The translations under genes were made by a program, and so were the position numbers. The notes under the pieces are model-generated. The model was not told the origin of the DNA. It searched no databases and saw only the letters and a list, made by a program, of their open reading frames with translations. This document shows, in pieces, positions 34,065 through 41,300 of a DNA stretch of 64,000 bases (position 1 is the first letter of the stretch; every line of letters starts with the position of its first letter). The stretch covers positions 21,542-85,541 of the forward strand of contig NZ_MDCR01000009.1 in the NCBI RefSeq assembly GCF_001723055.1, in the 5' to 3' direction. Source of the stretch: Streptomyces niveus (GTDB lineage: Bacteria > Actinomycetota > Actinomycetes > Streptomycetales > Streptomycetaceae).

Positions 34065-34081
34065 GTTGCAACATGTGCAAC
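34065..34081. promoter_or_regulatory. Palindrome in divergent spacer, candidate IclR operator
   Basis: GTTGCA-ACATG-TGCAAC is a perfect 6-5-6 inverted repeat, 40 bp upstream of the DSD1-type gene and about 100 bp from the kinase start. The plus-strand operon encodes an IclR regulator, so this is its natural target. Confidence 0.6.
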
Positions 34082-34183
34082 ACCCATTGCGCATATCGCT
34101 TGACGCTGTCTAACATCCGAGCCGTTGCCGGGTCAATGATGAGCCCCGGCGCCTCCGGCCGACAGACGAACGAGGAGCCCCGA

Positions 34184-35278
34184 GTGCCCGCACCGGTAGC
34201 AGCGGACCCGACACGCCCCACGGAGGTTGTCTGCCTCGGCGAGTCGATGGTCACCTTCCTGCCCTCGCACCCCGGCCGCCTCGCCGACGTCCCGGCCTTC
34301 ACCCGCACCATCGGCGGCGCCGAGTCGAACGTCGCCTGCGCGCTCGCCGCCGCCGGGCACCCGGTGAAGTGGATCAGCCGGGTCGGCGCCGACGGCTTCG
34401 GCGACCATCTCGTGGAGGCGATCGGCGCGTACGGCGTCGACACCTCCGCCGTACGCCGCGACGCGGACGGCCGCCCGACCGGCATCTACTTCCGTACCGC
34501 CACCGACCGTTCCACCACCGCCCACGAGGTCGCCTACTACCGGGCGGGATCCGCCGCGTCCGCGATGTCCCCCGGCACGATGGACCGCGCCGACCTGTTC
34601 TCGGGCCGCGTCCTGCACCTGTCCGGCATCACGGCCGCGCTCTCGGACGACTGCCTGGCCCTGATGCGCGAGCTGGCCGAGCGCGGGACCGGCCGCCCGC
34701 TGCTCTCCTTCGACGTCAACCACCGGCCCGCGCTGTGGCGCGACGACTCGGGACCGGCCGTGCTGCTCGCCATCGCGCGCGGCGCCGACCTCGTCTTCGT
34801 CGGCGACGACGAGGCCGCGCAGCTCTGGGACCTGCACAGCCCGCGGGCGATCCGCGCGGCGCTGCCCGAGCCCGCGGTGCTGGTCGTGAAGGCCGGGGCG
34901 GACGGCGCCACCGCGTTCGTACGGGACGAGGAGGACGGGGCCGACACCGTCACCTCCGTACCCGCCCTCGCGGTCGACGTCGTGGCCCCCGTCGGCGCGG
35001 GCGACGCCTTCGCCGCGGGCTTCCTGTCCGCGACCCTCCGGGGCCTGCCGACCGGGGCCCGGCTGCGCCACGGCCACCTGATGGCCGCCGCCGTACTCAC
35101 CGACGCGGGCGACGTCTGCGTCCCGCCCGCCCGCGCCCACGCCGACCGGCTCGCCGCACTGGACGACGCGGCGTGGGGCGCGCTGCGCCTGGGCCCCGGC
35201 TGGACGTCCGAGGCCACGGACAGGACAGCCGGGGCCACGGACGGCGCGGCGTCCGCGGAAGCGGTGGCCACCTCATGA
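34184..35278 (+). CDS. PfkB-family sugar kinase (2-keto-3-deoxygluconate kinase-like)
   Basis: 364 residues from GTG 34184 behind GAGGAG; an upstream frame exists but has no SD. Ribokinase fold: VVCLGESMVTFLP, TIGGAESNVACALAAAGH, WISRVGADGFG (PfkB signature 1) and APVGAGDAFAAGF near residue 270 (signature 2 with the catalytic Asp). The closest pattern is KDG kinase, phosphorylating 2-keto-3-deoxygluconate. In a D-amino-acid cluster it may act on a related keto acid. Overlaps the iclR start by 4 bp. The C-terminal tail (TDRTAGATDGAASAEA) looks low-complexity. Confidence 0.82.
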   Translation: MPAPVAADPTRPTEVVCLGESMVTFLPSHPGRLADVPAFTRTIGGAESNVACALAAAGHPVKWISRVGADGFGDHLVEAIGAYGVDTSAVRRDADGRPTGIYFRTATDRSTTAHEVAYYRAGSAASAMSPGTMDRADLFSGRVLHLSGITAALSDDCLALMRELAERGTGRPLLSFDVNHRPALWRDDSGPAVLLAIARGADLVFVGDDEAAQLWDLHSPRAIRAALPEPAVLVVKAGADGATAFVRDEEDGADTVTSVPALAVDVVAPVGAGDAFAAGFLSATLRGLPTGARLRHGHLMAAAVLTDAGDVCVPPARAHADRLAALDDAAWGALRLGPGWTSEATDRTAGATDGAASAEAVATS

Positions 35279-36090
35279 GCCAGACCGTCGACCGCGCGCT
35301 GAGCATCCTGCCGCTCCTCGCCCAGGGCCCGGCCGACCTCGGCCAGGTCGCGGCGCGGCTCGACGTACACAAGTCCACCGCCCTGCGGCTGCTGCGCACA
35401 CTCCACGAACACGGCCTCGTCTACCGCCAGCAGGACCAGCGCTACCGCCTCGGCGCCCGACTCTTCGCGCTCGCGCAGGAGGCCGTCGAGAGCCTGGACG
35501 TACGCGAGATCGCCCACCCGCACCTGGTGTCGCTCGGCGAACAGTGCGGCCACACCGTCCATCTCGCCGTCATAGAGGACAGCGAGGTCCTCTACATCGA
35601 CAAGGTCGAGAGCCGCTATCCGGTGCGGATGTACTCCCGGATCGGCAAACCGGTCGCCGTCACCGTCGCGGCCGTCGCCAAGCTGCTCATCGCCGACCTG
35701 TCCGAAGCCGAGCGCCGCGCACTCGCCGAGCGGCTCGACTTCCCCATGTACACCCCCCGTTCGATCCCGAACGCCGCCGCGTTCCTCAAGGAGCTGGCGA
35801 CCGTACGCGAACAGGGGTGGGCCACCGATCTCGGTGGTCACGAGGAGTCCATCAACTGCATCGGTGCCCCGATCCGCGGTACGGACGGCCGGGTCGTCGC
35901 CGCCATGTCGGTGTCCGCGCCGAATGTCGTCGTCACCGCCGATGAACTCCTCGCCCTGCTCCCGCTGTTGCGCCGCACCGCGGACGCGATCAGCCGCGAG
36001 TACTCGGGCAACGCGCACCAACCGGCACCGGTGGCCGTACCGGCGCCCGCACCCCCCGCACCCCCTGTTCTGCAGAAAGAGATCTCATGA
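35275..36090 (+). CDS. IclR-family transcriptional regulator
   Basis: 271 residues from ATG 35275, overlapping both the kinase stop and the next start (ATGA on each side). Winged HTH (about 1-60): VDRALSILPLLAQGPADLGQVAARLDVHKSTALRLLRTLHEHGLV. IclR effector domain: YIDKVESRYPVRMYSRIGKPV, ATDLGGHEESINCIGAPIRG. A Pro/Ala-rich tail ends the protein. It likely controls its own operon and the divergent D-amino-acid genes through the palindrome at 34065-34081. The effector is probably a pathway intermediate. Confidence 0.9.
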   Translation: MSQTVDRALSILPLLAQGPADLGQVAARLDVHKSTALRLLRTLHEHGLVYRQQDQRYRLGARLFALAQEAVESLDVREIAHPHLVSLGEQCGHTVHLAVIEDSEVLYIDKVESRYPVRMYSRIGKPVAVTVAAVAKLLIADLSEAERRALAERLDFPMYTPRSIPNAAAFLKELATVREQGWATDLGGHEESINCIGAPIRGTDGRVVAAMSVSAPNVVVTADELLALLPLLRRTADAISREYSGNAHQPAPVAVPAPAPPAPPVLQKEIS

Positions 36091-36506
36091 GCGACCAGAG
36101 CGCGAAGACCGCAGTCGTCCCCGCCACGCACGCCGCGCCGCCGGCCAAGTTCTCCCACGGCGTCCGCAAGGGCAACATCCTCCAGGTCGCCGGGCAGGTC
36201 GGCTTCCTCCCGGCCGTCCCGGGCGAGGCCCCGACCGTCGTCGGACCGACGCTCCGCGAGCAGACGCTCCAGACCCTCGCCAACGTCAAGTCCGTGCTGG
36301 AGGCGGGCGGCGCGAGCTGGGACGACGTGATGATGCTGCGCGTCTACCTCACGGACGTGGCGCACTTCGCCGAGATGAACGAGATCTACAACGCCTACTT
36401 CGAGGAGCAGAACCTCCAGGACCCGCCGGCCGCCCGTACGACCGTGTACGTCGGCCTGCCCGCCGGGCTGCTCATCGAGATCGACGCGCTGGCCGTACTC
36501 GGCTGA
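36087..36506 (+). CDS. RidA-family protein (enamine/imine deaminase)
   Basis: 139 residues from ATG 36087, overlapping the iclR stop. YjgF/RidA fold: FSHGVRKGNILQVAGQVGFLP, QTLQTLANVKSVLEAGGASWDDVMMLRVYLTDVAHF, and PPAARTTVYVGLPAGLLIEIDALAVL, where the Arg binds the 2-imino carboxylate. RidA removes reactive enamine/imines released by PLP dehydratases, which fits the divergent DSD1-type enzyme. N-terminal extension of about 10 residues versus E. coli RidA. Followed by a short repeat and the permease gene. Confidence 0.9.
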   Translation: MSDQSAKTAVVPATHAAPPAKFSHGVRKGNILQVAGQVGFLPAVPGEAPTVVGPTLREQTLQTLANVKSVLEAGGASWDDVMMLRVYLTDVAHFAEMNEIYNAYFEEQNLQDPPAARTTVYVGLPAGLLIEIDALAVLG

Positions 36507-36592
36507 ACACACCCGATCCGCACGGCACGGCGCCTCTTCCCCCGTACCCCTCGGGCGCCGTGCCGCGATCCCCCTGCACCGCGCACCGACGC

Positions 36593-36617
36593 ACTGATGC
36601 ACTGATGCACTGATGCA
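36593..36617 (+). repeat. 8-bp tandem repeat between ridA and permease genes
   Basis: Three copies of ACTGATGC (36593-36616) plus a partial fourth lie in the 131-bp gap, 20 bp before the permease start. Copy number could vary by slippage and alter the spacing of the leader. Confidence 0.75.
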
Positions 36618-36637
36618 CGAAATCAGAGGCCCCCCTC

Positions 36638-38116
36638 ATGCTGCTCGCCGCCGAAGCACCCCCCGCGCCCGAGGCACCGCCCCACACCGGTGGCCTCCTG
36701 CTTCTCATAGACGGGACGGCCGGTCTGCTGACCGTCGCCGTCCTCGGAATCGTTCTTCTCCTCGTCCTGATCATCAAGGTCAGACTCCAGCCGTTCGTCG
36801 CCCTCCTCGGCGTCTCCATAGCCGTCGGCCTCGCCGCCGGACTGTCCGTGACCGAACTCTTCGGAACGGTCCAGAAGTCCGCGGCCGTCTCGATGATCGA
36901 GTCCGGCATGGGCGGCATTCTCGGCCATGTCGCGATCATCATCGGACTCGGCACCATGCTCGGCGCGATCCTCGAAGTGTCGGGCGGCGCCGAGGTGTTG
37001 AGCACCCGCCTGCTCAACCTCTTCGGCGAGAAGCGCGCGCCTCTCGCGATGGGCGTCACCGGTGTCGTCTTCGGCATCCCGGTCTTCTTCGACGTCGGCA
37101 TCTTCGTCCTCGCGCCGATCGTGTACGCGGCGGCCAAGCGCTCCGGAAAATCGATCCTGCTGTACGCGATGCCGCTGCTCGCCGGCCTGTCGATGACCCA
37201 CGCGTTCCTGCCCCCGCACCCCGGCCCCGTCGCCGCCGCCGGCCTCTTCGACGTCGACCTCGGCTGGGTCATCCTGATGGGCGTCGTCGTCGGTGTCCCG
37301 GCCGTGCTCGCCGCCTGGGTCTACGCCGCGTGGATCGGCAAGCGCCTCTTCGTCGACGTACCGCAGGACATGGTCGAGGCCGCGGCCGAGGCCAAGAGCG
37401 CCGTCGCCGCCGAGCAGAAGGCGTCGGGTGTCACCCCGCCCGAGCGGCCGGTCGCCCTCGGCACGGTGCTGGCGATCATCGGCACCCCGCTGCTCCTCAT
37501 CCTGCTGGCGACGTTCTCCTCCATCGCCCTGGACCCGAGCACGGTCCGGTCGGTCGTGGAGTTCTTCGGCCACCCCTTCGTGGCGCTGACGATCGCGCTG
37601 TTCCTCGCGTACTACCTGCTCGGCATCCGGCGCGGCTGGTCCCGCCAGTCCCTGGAGACCGTCTCGACCGCCTCCCTGAAGCCGGTCGGCAACATCCTGC
37701 TGGTGGTCGGCGCGGGCGGCGTCTTCGGCGCCGTACTCAAGGGCAGCGGCATCGCGGACGCGCTCGCCGACACCTTCAACGACGTCGGTCTGCCGGTCAT
37801 CGTGCTGGCGTGGCTGATCTCCGTCGTCCTGCGGGTCGCCCAGGGCTCGGCGACGGTCGCGATCGTCACCACGGCGGGCATCGTCGTACCGCTGGTCGAG
37901 GGCCAGTCCATGTCGCAGCCGCATCTCGCGCTGATCATCATGGCGATCTCGGCGGGTTCGATCTTCGCCTCGCACGTCAACGACGGCGGCTTCTGGATGG
38001 TGGCCAAGTACTTCGGCATCTCCGAGCGCGACACCCTGAAGTCGTGGACGGTGCTGGAGACGGTCCTGTCGGTGGCCGGATTCGTGGTCGCCGCGCTGCT
38101 CAGCCTGGTGATTTAG
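36638..38116 (+). CDS. GntP-family permease
   Basis: 492 residues from ATG 36638 with AGAGG 9-13 nt upstream. About 12-13 hydrophobic segments. GntP landmarks: GFGxxxG-like GLGTMLGAILEVSGGAEVLS, GVVFGIPVFFDVGIFVLAPIV, PLLAGLSMTHAFLPPHPGPVAAA and SHVNDGGFWMVAKYFG. The family takes up gluconate and related hydroxy- or amino-carboxylates with protons; some transport D-serine (DsdX). With the neighbouring D-amino-acid genes, a D-serine-like or N-acyl substrate is a reasonable inference. Last gene of the operon. Confidence 0.9.
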   Translation: MLLAAEAPPAPEAPPHTGGLLLLIDGTAGLLTVAVLGIVLLLVLIIKVRLQPFVALLGVSIAVGLAAGLSVTELFGTVQKSAAVSMIESGMGGILGHVAIIIGLGTMLGAILEVSGGAEVLSTRLLNLFGEKRAPLAMGVTGVVFGIPVFFDVGIFVLAPIVYAAAKRSGKSILLYAMPLLAGLSMTHAFLPPHPGPVAAAGLFDVDLGWVILMGVVVGVPAVLAAWVYAAWIGKRLFVDVPQDMVEAAAEAKSAVAAEQKASGVTPPERPVALGTVLAIIGTPLLLILLATFSSIALDPSTVRSVVEFFGHPFVALTIALFLAYYLLGIRRGWSRQSLETVSTASLKPVGNILLVVGAGGVFGAVLKGSGIADALADTFNDVGLPVIVLAWLISVVLRVAQGSATVAIVTTAGIVVPLVEGQSMSQPHLALIIMAISAGSIFASHVNDGGFWMVAKYFGISERDTLKSWTVLETVLSVAGFVVAALLSLVI

Positions 38117-38157
38117 GTACCGTACGGCTGAACTGAACAGCTGACGGGGGGCTGGAG

Positions 38158-38598
38158 ATGAACGGTCAGTACGGTCCGGTGCCGGGGAATCCATACGCGC
38201 AGCCGGCGCCGCAGCCGCAGCCGGCGCCGCAGCCGCCGGCGTACGCGCCACCGCAACCGCCGGCGTACGCGCCTTCGTACCCACCCCCGCACCACAACCC
38301 GGAGTTCCTGGCCGCCGACAGCCGCAGCGGCATCGTCGTCGACGAGAACGGCGTGACCTTCGACTTCGAGGGCCAGAGCGCCGAGTTCCCGTGGTCGGAG
38401 ATCCAGAGCATCCACTCGAAACCGGGCGTCGGCGGCCACCGCCTCATGGTGGCCGTCGTCCTGCCCGGCGGGAAGTTCTACGAGTGCGGGGTGAAGGCGC
38501 GCAACAGCGTGACCCTCAACCACTGGTTCCGCGACCTCGGTCACGTGCTCAACGTCTATCTCGGCCGCCGGGACAATCCACCCCTCCCGCCCCACTGA
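38158..38598 (+). CDS. Pro-rich hypothetical protein with PH-like domain
   Basis: 146 residues from ATG 38158 behind GGGGGGCTGGAG. The first 45 residues are Pro/Tyr/Ala repeats (APQPQPAPQPPAYAPPQPPAYAP). The remaining part (SRSGIVVDENGVTFDFEGQSAEFPWSEIQSIHSKPG ... FYECGVKARN) looks like a small beta-rich PH-like domain as found in many Streptomyces membrane-associated proteins. No enzyme motif. Monocistronic with a strong downstream hairpin. Confidence 0.75.
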   Translation: MNGQYGPVPGNPYAQPAPQPQPAPQPPAYAPPQPPAYAPSYPPPHHNPEFLAADSRSGIVVDENGVTFDFEGQSAEFPWSEIQSIHSKPGVGGHRLMVAVVLPGGKFYECGVKARNSVTLNHWFRDLGHVLNVYLGRRDNPPLPPH

Positions 38599-38606
38599 AC
38601 GGGCCC

Positions 38607-38644
38607 GGTCCGGCAGACGGAAACGGAACCGAGTCTGCCGGACC
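38607..38644 (+). terminator. Hairpin terminator after the Pro-rich gene
   Basis: Perfect 12-bp inverted repeat (38607-38618 with 38633-38644, 14-nt loop), directly after the stop and before the Nramp-like promoter. Confidence 0.7.
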
Positions 38645-38673
38645 TCTTGCGCGATCTTCGCCGTCCCGATTTG

Positions 38674-38687
38674 GTGACCCGAGTCAC
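38674..38687 (+). promoter_or_regulatory. Short palindrome upstream of Nramp-like gene
   Basis: GTGAC-CCGA-GTCAC, a 5-4-5 inverted repeat 28 bp upstream of the start. Small and so possibly fortuitous; could be an operator or overlap the -10 region. Confidence 0.3.
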
Positions 38688-38714
38688 TTACGGGGACGAG
38701 AGTGGAGGCGACGC

Positions 38715-40022
38715 ATGGCAGACATCACCGACAGCGGCACAGCCGCGAGCAAGTCCGGCCCACGGAAGTCGAGTTGGAGGTACATCGGCCCCGGCATCGT
38801 CGTGGCCGCGACCGGTGTGGGGGCCGGCGACCTGGTCGCCACCCTCATCGCGGGCAGCAAGTTCGGCTACACGCTGCTCTGGGCGGCCGTCATCGGCTGC
38901 GTCGTGAAGATCTCGCTCGCCGAGGCGGCCGGCCGCTGGCATCTCGCCACCGGCCGCACCCTGTTCGAGGGCTGGCGCAGCCTCGGGCAGTGGACCACGG
39001 TCTACTTCGCGGTGTACGTCGTGGTCTGGGGCTTCGTCTACGGCGCGACCGCCATGTCCTCCAGCGCGCTGCCGATCGTCGCGCTCTTCCCCGACGGTCC
39101 CGGCCTCAAGACGTGGGCGGTGATCACGGGCCTGATCGGCCTGGTCTTCGTCTGGTTCAACCAGTACGCCGTCTTCGAGAAGGTCATGACGGTCCTGATC
39201 GGCATCATGTTCGTGGTGGTGGTGTACGTCGCGATACGCGTCGCGCCCGACTTCGGCGCGAGCTTCGCCGGTCTCCTGCCGGTGCTTCCCGACGGCTCGC
39301 TGCTCTACACACTGGGTCTGATCGGCGGTGTGGGCGGCACCATCACGATGGCCGCGTACGGGTACTGGGTCAACGCCAAGGGCTGGACCGACACCGGGTG
39401 GATGAAGGTGATGCGGCTGGACAACCGCGTCGCGTACATCACCACCGGCATCTTCGTCGTCGCGATGCTGATCGTCGGCGCCGAGCTGCTGCACGCCTCG
39501 CAGATCGCCCTCACCAAGGGCGACCAGGGGCTGGTGGACCTCGGGGCCGTCCTGGAGGAGCGCTTCGGCGCCACGACGGCCAAGCTCTTCCTGGTCGGGT
39601 TCTTCGCCACGTCCTTCTCGTCGCTGATCGGCGTGTGGCACGGCGTCAGCCTGATGTTCGCGGACTTCGTGGAGCGCTGGCAGCTGGACCGCAAGGGCGT
39701 CCCGGTCGACGAGGGGACGGTGGCAGAGGTCGCGGCGGGCAGGCGCGAGCGGTCGCTGCCGTTCCGGGCGTATCTGCTCTGGCTCACGTTCCCGCCGATC
39801 ACGCTGCTCTTCCTGGACCAGCCGTTCGGCCTGGTCGTGGGCTACGGCGTACTGGGTGCCTTCTTCATGCCCTTCCTGGCGCTCACGCTGCTGTGGTTGC
39901 TCAACTCCTCTCGTACGCCGCCGGAATGGCGTAACGGCAAACTGAGCAACACCATGCTCGCGGCGGGCGGACTGCTGTTCGTCGTGCTGTGCGTGCAGCA
40001 GGTGCGGGACCTGCCCTGGTGA
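38715..40022 (+). CDS. Nramp-family-like membrane transporter lacking the DPGN motif
   Basis: 435 residues from ATG 38715 (GTGGAGG upstream). About 11 membrane segments of LeuT-fold Nramp type: SWRYIGPGIVVAATGVGAGDLVATLIAGSKFG, LGQWTTVYFAVYVVVWGFVYG and GFFATSFSSLIGVWHGV. Canonical Nramp proteins have DPGN in helix 1 and a metal-binding Met in helix 6; here helix 1 reads GVGAGD and helix 6 IGGVGGTITMAAYGYW. Nramp-related Mg or Al transporters also lack DPGN. Substrate therefore may not be Mn/Fe. A short palindrome precedes it. Convergent with the chitinase gene. Confidence 0.8.
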   Translation: MADITDSGTAASKSGPRKSSWRYIGPGIVVAATGVGAGDLVATLIAGSKFGYTLLWAAVIGCVVKISLAEAAGRWHLATGRTLFEGWRSLGQWTTVYFAVYVVVWGFVYGATAMSSSALPIVALFPDGPGLKTWAVITGLIGLVFVWFNQYAVFEKVMTVLIGIMFVVVVYVAIRVAPDFGASFAGLLPVLPDGSLLYTLGLIGGVGGTITMAAYGYWVNAKGWTDTGWMKVMRLDNRVAYITTGIFVVAMLIVGAELLHASQIALTKGDQGLVDLGAVLEERFGATTAKLFLVGFFATSFSSLIGVWHGVSLMFADFVERWQLDRKGVPVDEGTVAEVAAGRRERSLPFRAYLLWLTFPPITLLFLDQPFGLVVGYGVLGAFFMPFLALTLLWLLNSSRTPPEWRNGKLSNTMLAAGGLLFVVLCVQQVRDLPW

Positions 40023-40043
40023 TCCGGGCCTGAGGGGAACGCG

Positions 40044-40076
40044 CGGTGGCGCCGTCGGAGTCCGACGGCGCCACCG
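40044..40076. terminator. Bidirectional terminator, Nramp-like/chitinase
   Basis: Perfect 15-bp inverted repeat with an AGT loop (40044-40058 with 40062-40076), between convergent stops. Confidence 0.8.
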
Positions 40077-40111
40077 GTCTGTGGGGGGTGGTTCGGGGTA
40101 CGGCGCTGCGG

Positions 40112-41092
40112 CTACAGGCCGTGGACGTGCGGGCCGACCGCCTTGGACCAGGCGCTGCCCGCCGCGGCGTCCCAGTTGGTGGACCAGGTCATCGCGCCGC
40201 GCAGGTCCGGGTAGGTCTTGGACGGCTTGAAGGTCCCGCAGCCGGTGCCCTTCGTCAGACAGTCCAGCGCGTTGTTGACGACGCTGGGATCGATGTAGCC
40301 GCCGCCCGCCGCACTCGGCGAGGCCGGTACGCCGATGCCGACCTGGGAGGGGTCGAGTCCGCCTTCGAGCTGGATGCAGGCGAGTGCGGTGAGGAAGTCG
40401 ACGGAGCCCTGCGAGTAGACCTGTCCGTCGCAGCCGAGCATCGAACCGCTGTTGTAGTACTGCATGTTGACGACGGTGAGGATGTCCTTCACCGCGAGCG
40501 CGGTCTTGAAGTACTCGTTGGACGTCGACTGCATGTCGATGGTCTGCGGCGCCATCGTGAGGACGAAGCCGTCGCCCGCCTGACCGGCGATCGACTTCAA
40601 CGCCTGTGTCATATAGGTGGAGTTGAGGCCGTTCTCCAGATCGATGTCGACACCGTCGAAGCCGTACTCGTCGATCAGCCCGGACACGGAGTCCGCGAAC
40701 GCCTTCGCGGACGCGTCGTCGTTGACCGCGACGGTGCCCTTCTCGCCGCCGATGGAGATGACGACCGACTTGCCGGCGGCCTGCTTGGCGGCGACATCCG
40801 CCCTGAACTGCGCGTCGGTGTAACCGCCGAGACCGGCCGAGTCGAGGGTGAAGTCGACCTGCCCGGGAGTGCCGGTCGCGTCCGCGAAGGCGACGGCGAT
40901 GATGTCGTAGTCGTCCTGGACCTCGGCAAGTGTCTGGACGGTGGCGCCGTTGTTGAAGTTCTGCCAGTAGCCGGTGACGGCGTGCGCCGGTACGGCGGCC
41001 GGCGCCGGGGCGGGTGCGGCATTGGCCGCGGGTACGGCCAGCGCGGCGGCGGCGAGAACGCCTGCCGCGGCGAGGATCTTGAGCGTGTGCAC
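40112..41092 (-). CDS. Secreted GH18 chitinase (single catalytic domain)
   Basis: 326 residues from GTG 41092, 7 bp after GGAGG. The signal peptide (HTLKILAAAGVLAAAALAVPAANA) precedes the GH18 barrel. The catalytic DxxDxDxE motif is FDGVDIDLE (Glu153); AVTGYWQNFNNG and VVNMQYYNSGSM are also family hallmarks. It hydrolyses beta-1,4-GlcNAc polymers outside the cell. The catalytic domain is nearly the same as that of the neighbouring 570-residue chitinase, so the pair arose by duplication. A DasR-type box lies within its promoter, predicting GlcNAc-linked control. Confidence 0.92.
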   Translation of the reverse strand: MHTLKILAAAGVLAAAALAVPAANAAPAPAPAAVPAHAVTGYWQNFNNGATVQTLAEVQDDYDIIAVAFADATGTPGQVDFTLDSAGLGGYTDAQFRADVAAKQAAGKSVVISIGGEKGTVAVNDDASAKAFADSVSGLIDEYGFDGVDIDLENGLNSTYMTQALKSIAGQAGDGFVLTMAPQTIDMQSTSNEYFKTALAVKDILTVVNMQYYNSGSMLGCDGQVYSQGSVDFLTALACIQLEGGLDPSQVGIGVPASPSAAGGGYIDPSVVNNALDCLTKGTGCGTFKPSKTYPDLRGAMTWSTNWDAAAGSAWSKAVGPHVHGL

Positions 41093-41161
41093 TGCATGGC
41101 CTCCGTGGGGGGAGAGGTGGGGGAGGTGCGGAACGGTGGCCACCGGTCCGTACCGCCGAAC

Positions 41162-41190
41162 AAACTGGTCCAGACCATTGGCCTTGTCAA
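41162..41190 (-). promoter_or_regulatory. Chitinase promoter with DasR-type box
   Basis: On the minus strand TTGACA (41190-41185) and CAGTTT (41167-41162) are separated by 17 bp as -35 and -10 boxes. Between them lies TGGTCTGGACCA (41177-41166), one base from the DasR (dre) core TGGTCTAGACCA. Confidence 0.7.
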
Positions 41191-41232
41191 GGGCCTGGAC
41201 GAGATGGGCCGCTTCCGGCCGCGCCCGCGCGT

Positions 41233-41266
41233 GCAGCAGCGCCGCCGGGGGAGCGGCGGCGCTGCT
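41233..41266 (-). terminator. Terminator of the 570-residue chitinase gene
   Basis: Perfect 14-bp inverted repeat with a GGGGAG loop (41233-41246 with 41253-41266), beyond the stop at 41301. Confidence 0.75.
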
Positions 41267-41300
41267 GGTCTGTGCGTGGGGGTTGCGGGGGTTACGGAAG

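Noticed and set aside
38674..38687. Manganese-regulator box for the Nramp-like gene
   Set aside because: The palindrome is only 5-4-5 and matches no metal-regulator consensus I know; kept only as a weak site.
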